DNA of 64,000 nucleotides, taken from Streptomyces djakartensis (lineage in GTDB: Bacteria > Actinomycetota > Actinomycetes > Streptomycetales > Streptomycetaceae). Below the pieces are notes generated by a model that worked only from the letters and a program-made list of their open reading frames with translations, had not been told where the DNA came from and made no database searches. The stretch is from contig NZ_BMWE01000012.1 of assembly GCF_014651075.1 (NCBI RefSeq), forward strand, positions 62,001 to 126,000, given 5' to 3'. Positions 1 to 7,920 of the stretch are shown one piece after another. The translations under genes were made by a program, and so were the position numbers. Each line of letters opens with the position of its first letter. The stretch's first letter is position 1.

Positions 1-1
1 G

Positions 2-301
2 ATCCTTCCCGGGGCCCGGATCGGCAGGAACGTGGTGGTGGCCGCGGGCGCGGTCGTGCGCGGCACGGTGCCGGACCACGCCGTGGTGGCGGGCGCGCCG
101 GCCCGGGTCGTACGGCGCTGGACGCCCGCCGACGGCTGGCAGCCGCCGCTGCGCACCCCGCCTCCGGTGCCGATACCGGACGGCGTCACGCCCGAGCAGC
201 TGCGCGCCCTGTCGGAGCTGGACGAGGAGACCGCGGCGAGACTGGCCGAACTGGACGAGAAGACGCCCGGCGGCATGGCCGAGCCGGCGCCGGGTTCCTG
301 A
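2..301 (+). CDS. Hexapeptide-repeat acyltransferase, 3' part only
   Basis: C-terminal about 99 residues of a left-handed beta-helix acyltransferase of the sugar/maltose O-acetyltransferase type; the gene enters from outside the window, so its start is not visible. The frame opens with a run of hexapeptide units (ILPGARIGRN, VVVAAGAVV, DHAVVAGAPARVVR), the usual closing coil of these enzymes, which form trimers and use acetyl- or acyl-CoA. After the coil comes an unusual tail of about 50 residues rich in Pro, Glu and Asp. The family is certain; the acceptor sugar cannot be told from this fragment. It converges on the EamA gene, 14 bases away. Confidence 0.8.
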   Translation: MLPGARIGRNVVVAAGAVVRGTVPDHAVVAGAPARVVRRWTPADGWQPPLRTPPPVPIPDGVTPEQLRALSELDEETAARLAELDEKTPGGMAEPAPGS

Positions 302-315
302 CGCCCTGGCCGGGG

Positions 316-1173
316 TCAGCCAGACGCCAGCAGGACCGTCCCCACCAGGGCGAGCCCCGCGCCCGCCGCCTGCACCGCCCGCAGCCGTTCGCGCAGCACG
401 CCACGCGCCGCCACCGCGGTCACCACCGGGTACAGGGAGGCGAGCACGGCGGCGACGGTGACCGGGCCGTGCTGCGCGGCGATCGAGTACGTGCCGTTCG
501 CGGCGACGTCCGCGAGGCCGACGAAGGCGAGTGCCGGCAGGGAGCGCCACGGGAAGCCGTCCGCCGGAAGGGCGGGCGCCCCGCGCCGCACCGACGCGTA
601 CAGCGCCAGTCCGCCGGCGGCGACGTTCGTCACCCGCTGCACGAACAGGGCGAGGAACAGGCCCGTGAGCGTGGCGGACGCCTCGGCGATCAGTGCCATC
701 ACCGCGCCGAAGCCGAACGCCGCGAGCAGCGTGAGGGCGATGGCCTGGCGCTGTACGGGGGCGCCGCGGAACTGCGGGCCGCCCGCGAGGCAGACACCGG
801 CCACGGCGACCAGGATGCCGGCGAACTGCAGCATGCCGGGGCGCTCACCGAGCACCAGGCCCACACCGACCGGCACGGCCACACCGAGCGAGCCCAGCGG
901 CGACACCACACCCATCGGGCCCAGCGCCAGCGCCTTGTAGAAGGCGAGCATCGCCACCGGCCCGACCAGACCGGCGGCCACGGCGAACCACAGCTGTGGT
1001 CCCGCCTCGCTCCAGCCGCCGGTCGCCACCACGACCGCGCCGAGTACGACCACGGCGATCGACTGCGACACCACGACCACCGTGAGCGCGGGAGTGCGCC
1101 GCGTGAGCAGTCCGCCGCCGAAGTCGGCCAGCCCCCACAGCAGGCTGGTGGCCAGGGCGAAGAGCGCTGTCAT
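316..1173 (-). CDS. EamA/DMT-family transporter
   Basis: Integral membrane protein of 285 residues, the normal length for two EamA repeats of five helices each. The sequence is almost entirely hydrophobic segments with short basic loops, for example TALFALATSLLWGLADFGGG at the N-terminus, and ends in a helix followed by LLASG. Members export or import small metabolites (amino acids, purines, sugars) across the cytoplasmic membrane; the substrate cannot be predicted here. It is divergent from the XRE-cupin gene at 1271, across a 97-base gap holding an inverted repeat, so that regulator is its likely controller. Start ATG at 1173; no strong Shine-Dalgarno sequence is evident. Confidence 0.85.
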   Translation of the reverse strand: MTALFALATSLLWGLADFGGGLLTRRTPALTVVVVSQSIAVVVLGAVVVATGGWSEAGPQLWFAVAAGLVGPVAMLAFYKALALGPMGVVSPLGSLGVAVPVGVGLVLGERPGMLQFAGILVAVAGVCLAGGPQFRGAPVQRQAIALTLLAAFGFGAVMALIAEASATLTGLFLALFVQRVTNVAAGGLALYASVRRGAPALPADGFPWRSLPALAFVGLADVAANGTYSIAAQHGPVTVAAVLASLYPVVTAVAARGVLRERLRAVQAAGAGLALVGTVLLASG

Positions 1174-1188
1174 GGTCCGGATGCCTCG

Positions 1189-1245
1189 CAGTACAGTTCA
1201 GTGAACGATCAGGTCAACCACACCATAGTGCACCCTGCTGTACTG
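1189..1245. promoter_or_regulatory. Inverted repeat between EamA and XRE-cupin genes
   Basis: CAGTACAG at 1189-1196 is repeated as its exact reverse complement CTGTACTG at 1238-1245. The two arms sit at opposite ends of the short divergent intergenic region, which is also much more AT-rich than its surroundings. This is the arrangement expected for a regulator that controls itself and its neighbour. The half-site identity is seen in the sequence; binding by the adjacent XRE-cupin protein is inferred. Confidence 0.5.
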
Positions 1246-1270
1246 TGTCATACAAAATATTGGACGGAAT

Positions 1271-1843
1271 GTGTCGGACCTCGACCTGCTGACCCAGTCC
1301 CTGGCGCGCAGCGTCAAGCACTGGCGCGCGGTGCGCGGCTTCACCCTCGACGTGCTCGCCGCCCGGGCGGGCGTCAGCCGCGGCATGCTCATCCAGATCG
1401 AGCAGGCCCGCACCAACCCCAGCCTCGGCACCGTCGTCAAGATCGGCGACGCGCTCGGCGTGAGCATCACCACCCTCCTGGACTACGAGCAGGGCCCGAA
1501 GGTCCGGATCGTTCCGGCCGGGCAGGCGGTGCGGCTGTGGCACACCGACGCCGGCAGCTACAACCGGCTGCTCGCCGGCACCGAGGCGCCGGGGCCGCTG
1601 GAGATGTGGGACTGGCGGCTCATGCCCGGCGAGAGCAGCCCCTCGGACCCGCACCCCGCGGGCACCGTCGAACTGCTCCATGTGACGGCAGGGGAGCTGA
1701 CCCTCACCGTCGACGGCGTGGAGCACCGCGTCCCCGCGGGCGCGAGCGTCTCCTTCGAGGCCAACACCCCGCACACGTACGGCAACACCGGCGAAGTGCC
1801 GATGGAGATGATGATGGCCGTCTCCGTGCCGCCCGTGTCCTGA
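1271..1843 (+). CDS. XRE-family regulator with C-terminal cupin domain
   Basis: Transcription regulator of 190 residues. Residues about 8-65 are an HTH_3 (XRE) DNA-binding domain (LTQSLARSVKHWRAVRGFTL, LAARAGVSRGMLIQIEQAR, LGTVVKIGDALGVSITTLLD). Residues about 110-180 are a cupin with PHPAGTVELLHVTAGELTL and a C-terminal strand containing FEANTPHTYGN. This architecture (as in PuuR or SutR-type regulators) usually senses a small metabolite and represses a nearby transporter. GTG start at 1271; upstream ATG codons are out of frame. The divergent EamA transporter is the obvious target. Confidence 0.85.
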   Translation: MSDLDLLTQSLARSVKHWRAVRGFTLDVLAARAGVSRGMLIQIEQARTNPSLGTVVKIGDALGVSITTLLDYEQGPKVRIVPAGQAVRLWHTDAGSYNRLLAGTEAPGPLEMWDWRLMPGESSPSDPHPAGTVELLHVTAGELTLTVDGVEHRVPAGASVSFEANTPHTYGNTGEVPMEMMMAVSVPPVS

Positions 1844-1956
1844 CCCGGTGTCACGAGGAGGCGAACGTCGCCTGCCGCGGCACTGGGTGTGCTGTCCCGG
1901 GGAGACGACGGTCGGCCACGGGACGAAGCTGCCCGGGATCGAAGCGCCCGAAGCGG

Positions 1957-3447
1957 TTACGCCCTGGTCAGTGCCTGCGGGAAGTCGAACACCCCGTCGG
2001 GGTCGTAGTCGTGGGCAACGGAACGCAGGCGTTCCAGGTTCGGACCGTAGTAAGCCCGCGCCCAGTCCGGCAGGGCCGGGTCGATGTAGTTGACGTAACC
2101 GCCCCCCATGCCCAGGGAGGCCAGCCCTGCCACGACCTCGCGGACCCTGCGCGTCACTTCGGCCTCGGTTGCCACTGTGGCGCTTGCGTAGATCTGTGCC
2201 GTGGCGAACGCCTTGCGGTGCGCAAACGCGGTCTGTTCGGCGCCGACGTCCGCTACCGCGCCACCGAGCGGGTCGAGGATGATCGATACGCCTGGGCGGC
2301 CGACGAGCAGGCCGGCCAGGGCGTCCGGTGAGGAGGCCTGGTCGCTCAGGACTCGTGACGAGGCGACGAACGACTCCCGCTCGGGTCTCCCGGAGAAGAA
2401 GCGCATGGCACTGAAGTACTCCCGGTCCTGGACCGTCCGACGGTTGGGCAGGACACCGGAACGTGAGATCAGGTCGTCCAGCAGGGGGTTGCAGGAGCTG
2501 CTGGGCCCGACGAAGCAGCCGGCCACCCGGCAACTCGGCACGTCTCCACCCGTCATGTTGCAGTTCGCCCACAGCTCACGGGGTGCGGCCGAGATCCATG
2601 GTTGCCACGCGCTCAGCACCTCGGGCACCGTCCCCGGCGGGAAGCCGACCACGAACACCGTCAGTACCGGAGCCGGATCGGTGGCGAACGTGAACTGCGT
2701 GACGATTCCGAAGTTGCCGCCGCCTCCGCCGCGCAGGGCCCAGAAGAGGTCCGGGGTTCGTGTGGCGGAAGCCGTAAGGGTTCTCCCGTCGGCGGTGACC
2801 ATCTCAGCGGCCACGAGGTGATCACAGGTGAGCCCGAACCTGCGCTGCAGCACACCTATTCCACCGCCCAAGGTCACTCCCGCGATGCCGACGGTGAAGC
2901 AGGACCCCGCGGGCAGGCAGCGGTTCGCCTGAGCGACACCGCTGTAGACATCCCGCAACGGCGCACCCGGGCCGATGGTCGCGAAGCCGTCCGACCGGAC
3001 CTCAACCGCCGACATGCGCCGCAGGTCCAGGGCGAGACCACCGTGCGGTGCCGAGTAACCGACGTAGGAGTGGCCGCCGCTGCGAGCGGCCAGCGGCACG
3101 CGGTTCGCGGCGGCCCGCACCGCCTCGCTGACGTCGGACGTCGACTCGCACTGTGCCACAGCGATGGGTATGTGGTCGTCGTTGAGCGGGTTGAACAGCT
3201 TCCGGGCGTCCTCGAACCCCGCATCTCCCGGCCGCAGCAGCGCTCCGCGCATCCGCTGCCGCAGGCGGTCCCAGTCCACCTTCGTCCTGCCATGGCCGCT
3301 GGCCCGATGGGCTGCGGTGGCGCTGGAGGCGGCCTGCGCCGTCCTGCCTCCCGCACCGACGGTGGGCGCATGGAACAACCGGTTCCGCGCCATGGTCACC
3401 ATCTCCTCCGCCACACTTCCAGGAAAGTGGTTGGGCGCATGATTCAT
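1957..3447 (-). CDS. FAD-dependent oxidase of the berberine-bridge-enzyme-like family
   Basis: Flavoprotein of 496 residues with an N-terminal FAD_binding_4 (PCMH) domain, about residues 90-260, and a C-terminal BBE segment (YVNYIDP ... WARAYYGPNLERL). The motif RSGGHSYVG puts the flavin-linking histidine at residue 126, and GSCFTVGIAG puts a cysteine at 183, where enzymes such as glucooligosaccharide oxidase carry the second covalent flavin bond. Bicovalent 6-S-cysteinyl, 8-alpha-histidyl FAD is therefore likely. Such oxidases act on alcohols of sugars or secondary metabolites and reduce O2 to H2O2. The first 55 residues are not conserved-looking and lack a clear export signal; the ATG at 3447 is the longest choice and later Met residues (16, 19) are possible starts. 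Confidence 0.85.
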   Translation of the reverse strand: MNHAPNHFPGSVAEEMVTMARNRLFHAPTVGAGGRTAQAASSATAAHRASGHGRTKVDWDRLRQRMRGALLRPGDAGFEDARKLFNPLNDDHIPIAVAQCESTSDVSEAVRAAANRVPLAARSGGHSYVGYSAPHGGLALDLRRMSAVEVRSDGFATIGPGAPLRDVYSGVAQANRCLPAGSCFTVGIAGVTLGGGIGVLQRRFGLTCDHLVAAEMVTADGRTLTASATRTPDLFWALRGGGGGNFGIVTQFTFATDPAPVLTVFVVGFPPGTVPEVLSAWQPWISAAPRELWANCNMTGGDVPSCRVAGCFVGPSSSCNPLLDDLISRSGVLPNRRTVQDREYFSAMRFFSGRPERESFVASSRVLSDQASSPDALAGLLVGRPGVSIILDPLGGAVADVGAEQTAFAHRKAFATAQIYASATVATEAEVTRRVREVVAGLASLGMGGGYVNYIDPALPDWARAYYGPNLERLRSVAHDYDPDGVFDFPQALTRA

Positions 3448-3824
3448 GGCGATACGGTCACGCTAACACGAGGTGAATGCCCGCTCCAGTTGAAGGCGAA
3501 GGGGAGTTGTGCTTTCAGACGCCCCGGCCCGGCATCAAGCAGGCGATTGAACAGCCAACCGTTACGCAGCGGTGGCGTTCACCACCATGGTGGAAGACAC
3601 TGAACTCAGTGCTCATTTCGGGGGAGACCACGCTCACTCCTTCCGAGTTCCGGTCCACGTGTCAAGACCGTGACGGGCGGGACGAGATGGTCATGGGGGG
3701 CGGGCGTCCAATTCGTCTTCATCAAGGCTGACGCAGCCGGTCGTTGGAAACAAGAAGCAGTTTTCATGGTGCGGGAGCTTTGTACGAATCGACATGCACA
3801 GTCAATTGAGACAGGAACAAGGCC
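3448..3824. promoter_or_regulatory. 377-base intergenic region with two palindromes
   Basis: No credible gene is present: short open frames here lack Streptomyces codon bias. The region is noticeably more AT-rich than its flanks. It contains a perfect 12-base palindrome CCACCATGGTGG at 3582-3593 and, five bases on, CACTGA-AC-TCAGTG at 3598-3611. These sit about 135-165 bases upstream of the FAD oxidase start and could be operator sites for a regulator encoded elsewhere. The promoters of both divergent genes must lie in this stretch. Confidence 0.4.
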
Positions 3825-4682
3825 ATGGTCGATCTCGGCTTCGTGGGCCCCAGCCGGCCCGCCAAAGATTACCGATTCCTGAGTGTTACCGACGGCGACA
3901 CTCCAAACATCGCAATGGCGATCCGCATGGTGTCCATAGACACCCCGGAAAGCGAATTCGGCGGCGCCCCCGCCACCGCCCAGGCGGCTCTGGACCGCAC
4001 CAGGACGCGACTGCTGGACGGCACCTATGACGCGCTGCCGCAGGACCTGCGCGACTATCTCGTCTCCCGGATCACTCCCGACGCGGCGCAGCGACACCAG
4101 GCCGCGGGCAAGGCGGCGGCCGAGGCGCACGCGGACATGGTGGCCACTCGCCTGGTTCGCCCCGACGGCTCCCAGCGCAAGCTGGCCGTGATCGCCACCG
4201 GTGAGCTCGTCGAGAACAACGGACGTCTGCTGGCCTACACCGCGCCCTGGTTCAGTGGTGGTTCATCCGATCCGCTGCCGCCGCGTGACGACCCGCGTCG
4301 GCGCACGTTCAACCTGGACATGGTGGCTCTCGGCTGGGCGGCCACCTTCCTCATCTACCCCTCCATCCCGCCCGCCGCCGACTTGAACCTGCTGTTGGAC
4401 GAGGCGGAGGCGGCATGGACCCAGCAGCTCGGTGTCTGGGCCCGGTTCGGACAGGATCTGCTGCTGGGATACGAGTACCGGGCCTGCATCAAGCTCGGTG
4501 CCCGAGAGGTGAACGATCCAGCGAAGACAATCGGGCAGGCCTACCAGAGGGTGTGCGTGGACCTGCGGACGCTGACCGAGCTGGGCCTGTACGGATACCA
4601 CCAGGTGCCGCCCCAGCACCGGTTGTGGATATGGGAGGACGACCTCGAGCAGGCGCGCAAGGACCTGCCGATCACCTTCTGA
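3825..4682 (+). CDS. Staphylococcal-nuclease-fold protein
   Basis: Protein of 285 residues of the SNase (thermonuclease) superfamily. The catalytic set can be followed: VTDGDT (Asp23, Asp25), Arg34 in AIRMVSIDTPES, Asp39-Thr40 and Glu42 in the same motif, and Arg134 in GRLLAY. In staphylococcal nuclease the equivalent residues bind Ca2+ and cleave the phosphodiester. The first two motif groups are separated from GRLLAY by about 90 residues, far more than usual, and there is a long C-terminal region (ending DLPITF) without an SNase counterpart. No signal peptide or membrane segment is visible, so it appears cytoplasmic, unlike most SNases. ATG 3825 follows a weak GAGACAGGA ribosome site. It converges on the tyrosinase gene. 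Confidence 0.7.
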   Translation: MVDLGFVGPSRPAKDYRFLSVTDGDTPNIAMAIRMVSIDTPESEFGGAPATAQAALDRTRTRLLDGTYDALPQDLRDYLVSRITPDAAQRHQAAGKAAAEAHADMVATRLVRPDGSQRKLAVIATGELVENNGRLLAYTAPWFSGGSSDPLPPRDDPRRRTFNLDMVALGWAATFLIYPSIPPAADLNLLLDEAEAAWTQQLGVWARFGQDLLLGYEYRACIKLGAREVNDPAKTIGQAYQRVCVDLRTLTELGLYGYHQVPPQHRLWIWEDDLEQARKDLPITF

Positions 4683-4745
4683 ACCCAGGGACCGCCCCGA
4701 GCCTGCCACGGATCCGTGGCAGGCTCGAAGGGCCGGGAGGTCACC

Positions 4746-5732
4746 TCAGGACAGCTGGTCGTACGTGTAGAGAGAGGTGGGGTCGAGGACTGTCTCGGGT
4801 GTCGCGGCAGAGCCGAGCGGGGAGACGATCGGGTCCTTGAGCCTGTGGCCGCGCAGGATTGCCGGCGCGGACTGGTCAGGCAGGTAGTTCCGGCCGTTGT
4901 GGTCCATCCACCTCTCCCAGATCCGGTCGACGTTGCAGTGGTGCAGGTAGAACACCGGGTCGTTCGGTGATGAGGCCAGGCCCATGTCGCGGCCGACGAA
5001 GACGTGCACCAGGTTGTGCAGGCCGAACGGGATGAACCCTTCCAGCCGGTTGCGGAAGCCGATCGAGCTCCCGTCCCACGGCTCGAAGTCGTAGGTGGCG
5101 AGCGCCGGGTCACCGCTCGGGGAGCGGACGTCGAAGAGCGCGTCCACATCCGCCTTGCTGGGAACGGTGGACACGTCGACGCCGAGGGCGCGGCGCAGCC
5201 CGCGTGAGGTCCGGATCATGTTCAGCGTCGAGTTGGCGGTGATCCGGACCCGGAAGGTGCCGGGGTCGGCCTCGTCGAAGGCGAAGGGTCCGTCGGTGAC
5301 CGTGCCGCCGAAGGGAGCGGGGCCGCTGCCGCCCATGCGGGACGGCTTCCAGAGATCGCTGTCCGTCGGGTCGCCGTGCCCCGTGTCGTCCGTCCAGTCC
5401 CAGTAGGGCAGGCCGAAGGCCGGATCGCCCAGTACGCGCTGGAGGTTGGCCTCCATCAGGCTGAGCATCATCCGGTGCCAGGGAAGGAAGATGGGCCCGA
5501 GGTGGGCGGCGTTGCGGATGTCGGGGTCGCCGCCCGGCGGGACGGCGGTCCGCATGGCCAGGATGTGCCAGATCACGAACAGGTCGTAGGTGCGCACCTT
5601 GGCGGGCGGGCCGGCGATACCGAAGTCGGTGGTGGAGAAGGTGGAGTCCTCGGCCTTGAGCAGTTTGACGCCGGAGATGAAGGCCTGGCAAGCCGCGGTG
5701 TCCTTCAGGACGTTCTTCCGAACGACGGCCAT
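4746..5732 (-). CDS. Tyrosinase-family dicopper oxidase
   Basis: Type 3 copper protein of 328 residues. The CuA ligands are His56 (VIWH), His77 (NAAHLGP) and His86 (LPWHRMM). The CuB ligands are His239 and His243 (GLHNLVH) and His265 in the signature SPNDPVFYLHHCNVDRIW. All six copper-binding histidines are therefore present. The family hydroxylates monophenols and oxidises diphenols to quinones. The start is set at the ATG at 5732 because GGAGGTG lies seven bases upstream; longer readings run into the preceding gene. It begins one base after the stop of the MelC1-like gene, so the two are translationally coupled. No Tat signal is seen in either partner. Confidence 0.85.
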   Translation of the reverse strand: MAVVRKNVLKDTAACQAFISGVKLLKAEDSTFSTTDFGIAGPPAKVRTYDLFVIWHILAMRTAVPPGGDPDIRNAAHLGPIFLPWHRMMLSLMEANLQRVLGDPAFGLPYWDWTDDTGHGDPTDSDLWKPSRMGGSGPAPFGGTVTDGPFAFDEADPGTFRVRITANSTLNMIRTSRGLRRALGVDVSTVPSKADVDALFDVRSPSGDPALATYDFEPWDGSSIGFRNRLEGFIPFGLHNLVHVFVGRDMGLASSPNDPVFYLHHCNVDRIWERWMDHNGRNYLPDQSAPAILRGHRLKDPIVSPLGSAATPETVLDPTSLYTYDQLS

Positions 5733-5733
5733 C

Positions 5734-6150
5734 TCAGTCACCTCCGTGCTCGTGTCGGCCACCACCGTGGCCGTCGCCATGGACCTGGCCGCCATCGTGG
5801 CCTCCGCCATGGCCTCCACCGCCGGGCCCGGCCAGGTCGGCGGGAAACTCCTCCGGGTAGTTGTCGATCAGCGCGCGCACCGCGGCGAGCGCCGAGAGGA
5901 ACTGGTAGGCGGGCAGCGCATGGCAATGCACCTGGCCGTTCGGGTGCACGCCGAGGTGGGCCCCGATCGGCAAGCCGTCCACAGTGATCTCGTAACGGGT
6001 GCTGACGACGATCCGGTGACCGTCGTGCACCGTCGTGCGGACCGTCGTCGCGGGCCCGGCATGGTGGGTCGCAGGCAGCTTCGGCAGGCTGCTCAAGTAG
6101 TCGCCGAGCTTGCCCGGGGTGGCGACGTCGGCCAGACGTCGTGGGTCCAT
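5734..6150 (-). CDS. MelC1-like tyrosinase cofactor with His/Gly-rich tail
   Basis: Small protein of 138 residues directly upstream of the tyrosinase. Its middle (VHDGHRI ... ITVDGLPIGAHLGVHPNGQV ... ALAAVRALID) follows the pattern of the MelC1 copper chaperone family: a VDG strand, a second strand with the cofactor motif, then an Ala-rich helix. The last 30 residues are Gly- and His-rich (GGGHDGG, HGDGHGGGRHEHGGD) and probably hold copper. MelC1 proteins bind apo-tyrosinase, deliver Cu and allow release. The usual twin-arginine signal is missing. ATG 6150 has GGGAGG five bases upstream; the longer frame has no ribosome site. Assignment rests on pattern and position. Confidence 0.7.
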   Translation of the reverse strand: MDPRRLADVATPGKLGDYLSSLPKLPATHHAGPATTVRTTVHDGHRIVVSTRYEITVDGLPIGAHLGVHPNGQVHCHALPAYQFLSALAAVRALIDNYPEEFPADLAGPGGGGHGGGHDGGQVHGDGHGGGRHEHGGD

Positions 6151-6395
6151 GAGAACCTCCCGGGTTTGCAGTCGTCCCGGGGAATGCCCCAGGACGCGAA
6201 CTCCCCCTGCTTTCACCCTCCCGCAGATACGGCGGCCATGCGCGTCGAGGCGCTGCTCACCGGAGCGTGGCGACCGCGGCCGAACTGCCCTGACCGCTGC
6301 CGGACGCCGACGCGGCGAACTCGATCTCCGCGTGTGTCCTCATGCCGTGCAAGGTGGACGAGTCGATGTGCGCCAAGGAACCTGTGGCAGCACAC

Positions 6396-7499
6396 CTAGG
6401 CCATCGTGTGGTGGGCCAGCGTCAGATGCGGGTCGGCCTCGCCCAGGGCCGGTTCCGGGTCGGCGTGGACCAGTGCCGCGGTCAGGCGGGGGACGGCGTG
6501 CAGCAGCGCGTGTTCCGCGTCGACGGCGATGCGATGTGCCTCACGGACCGACACGTCGCCGTCCACCACGACCGCCACCTCGGCGCGCAGCCGGTGGCCG
6601 ATCCAGCGCAGCCGCAGCTCGCCCACGCCCCGCACGCCCGCGACCTCGGCCAGCGCCCGCTCCGCCCGGTCCACCAGGGCCGGGTCGACCGCGTCCATCA
6701 CGCGCCGGAACACCTCCCGCGCCGCGTCCCGCAGCACCAGCGCGATCGCCGCCGTGATCACCAACCCGACGACCGGGTCCGCCAGTTGCCAGCCCAGGGC
6801 CGACCCTCCGGCGCCCAGCAGTACGGCCAGTGACGTGAACCCGTCCGTACGGGCGTGCAGTCCGTCGGCGACCAGGGCGGCCGAGCCGATCGCGCGGCCG
6901 ACGCGGATGCGGTAGCGGGCAACCCACTCGTTGCCCGCGAAGCCGGCGAGCGCGGCCAGGGCGACCGCTGGGACGTGCGCGACGGGGCGCGGGTTGAGGA
7001 GGCGGTCGATCGCCGTCCATCCCGCGAAGGCCGCGGACGCTGCGATGGTCAGCACGATCATGAGGCCCGCCAGGTCCTCGGCCCGCCCGTAGCCGTAGGT
7101 GAAGCGGCGCGTGGCCGCGCGCCGGCCCAGCACGAAGGCGATGCCCAGCGGTACGGCGGTCAGCGCGTCCGCCGCGTTGTGGACGGTGTCCCCGAGCAGT
7201 GCCACCGAGCCGGACGCGGCCACCACGACCGCCTGGGCGAGGGCGGTGAGGCCGAGCACCGCGAGTGAGACCCAGAGTGCCCGGATGCCGCGCGTCGAGG
7301 ACTCCAGCGCGGAGTCCACCTTGTCGGCGGTCTCGTGGGAGTGCGGGGTGAGGAGGTGGGAGAGGCGATGGGAGAGGCGGTGACGGAGGCCGGCGGGGGA
7401 GTGCGCGTGCCCGTGGCCCTCGTGTCCATGGCGCTCGCGTCCATGGTCGTTGTGCCCGTGGCCCTCGTGTCCGTGCCTGTGCGGGTGGTCGTGACTCAC
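6396..7499 (-). CDS. Cation diffusion facilitator (zinc-type) efflux protein
   Basis: CDF transporter of 367 residues. A cytoplasmic N-terminus very rich in histidine (repeats such as HGHEGHGH) is followed by six membrane helices and a C-terminal metallochaperone-like domain (VRGVGELRLRWIGHRLRAEV). Both membrane metal half-sites are HxxxD: HNAAD in helix 2 and HARTD in helix 5, the combination typical of Zn2+/Co2+/Cd2+ CDFs. It exports metal in exchange for protons. The GTG at 7499 is chosen because AAGGGGAC precedes it and because the longer frame would overlap the divergent ArsR gene. Regulation by that ArsR protein is very likely. Confidence 0.9.
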   Translation of the reverse strand: MSHDHPHRHGHEGHGHNDHGRERHGHEGHGHAHSPAGLRHRLSHRLSHLLTPHSHETADKVDSALESSTRGIRALWVSLAVLGLTALAQAVVVAASGSVALLGDTVHNAADALTAVPLGIAFVLGRRAATRRFTYGYGRAEDLAGLMIVLTIAASAAFAGWTAIDRLLNPRPVAHVPAVALAALAGFAGNEWVARYRIRVGRAIGSAALVADGLHARTDGFTSLAVLLGAGGSALGWQLADPVVGLVITAAIALVLRDAAREVFRRVMDAVDPALVDRAERALAEVAGVRGVGELRLRWIGHRLRAEVAVVVDGDVSVREAHRIAVDAEHALLHAVPRLTAALVHADPEPALGEADPHLTLAHHTMA

Positions 7500-7553
7500 G
7501 TGGGTCCCCTTCCGGTGCGCGAGTGGACGTACACACGCCCATGGCGCCATTAT

Positions 7554-7569
7554 GTGCGTATGAGCGCAC
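7554..7569. promoter_or_regulatory. Probable ArsR operator overlapping the arsR start codon
   Basis: GTGCG-N6-CGCAC, within a longer imperfect repeat that begins ATGTGCG and ends CGCACGCAT. ArsR/SmtB proteins bind imperfect inverted repeats of this kind close to or over the promoter. Here the repeat covers the ATG of the ArsR gene itself and lies about 55 bases upstream of the CDF start, so one bound dimer could silence both genes. The repeat is seen; the binding is inferred from family knowledge. Confidence 0.5.
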
Positions 7570-7919
7570 GCATGCACCTGTCACCTGCCGACGATGCGCA
7601 CCCGCGCACCCCGGGCGAGGAACAGTTCGCGCTCGCCGCCGAACTCCTCGCCCTGCTCGGCGACCGCACCCGCATCACTCTGCTGCATGCTCTGACCGGG
7701 GGAGAAGCCGACGTCACGACGCTCACGGAGGCGTGCGGGGCAGCGCGGCCGGCCGTCAGCCAGCACCTGGCGCGACTACGCCTCGCGGGCCTGGTGAACA
7801 CGCGCAAGGAGGGCCGCCGGGTGATCTACTCACTCCGCGACGGTCATCTGCGCCGGCTCGTCGACGAGGCGCTGAACGTGGCCGACCACCGGCTCAACGA
7901 CCGGCCCGTGCACGACTGA
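7560..7919 (+). CDS. ArsR/SmtB-family metal-responsive repressor
   Basis: Winged-helix repressor of 119 residues. The DNA-recognition region is ACGAARPAVSQHLARLRLAG, followed by the wing RKEGRRVIYSLRDG. In the last helix, D-x-H (RDGH) and, 13 residues later, D-H (ADH) match three of the four alpha-5 metal-ligand positions of SmtB/NmtR proteins; there is no CxC arsenic motif in alpha-3. Metal binding at alpha-5 releases such repressors from DNA. The start may be ATG 7560 or the in-frame ATG 7572; neither has a Shine-Dalgarno sequence, which suits a leaderless message. Divergent from the CDF exporter, its evident target. Confidence 0.85.
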   Translation: MSARMHLSPADDAHPRTPGEEQFALAAELLALLGDRTRITLLHALTGGEADVTTLTEACGAARPAVSQHLARLRLAGLVNTRKEGRRVIYSLRDGHLRRLVDEALNVADHRLNDRPVHD

Positions 7920-7920
7920 G

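Noticed and set aside
3477-3882. Two short plus-strand frames between the FAD oxidase and the nuclease
   Set aside because: Codon use lacks third-position G/C bias and the second overlaps the nuclease start; nothing recognisable is encoded.
6151-6395. Possible small gene between the MelC1-like gene and the CDF gene
   Set aside because: Short coding-like stretches occur on both strands but none has a start with a ribosome site and a consistent bias; treated as intergenic, holding promoter and terminator sequences.
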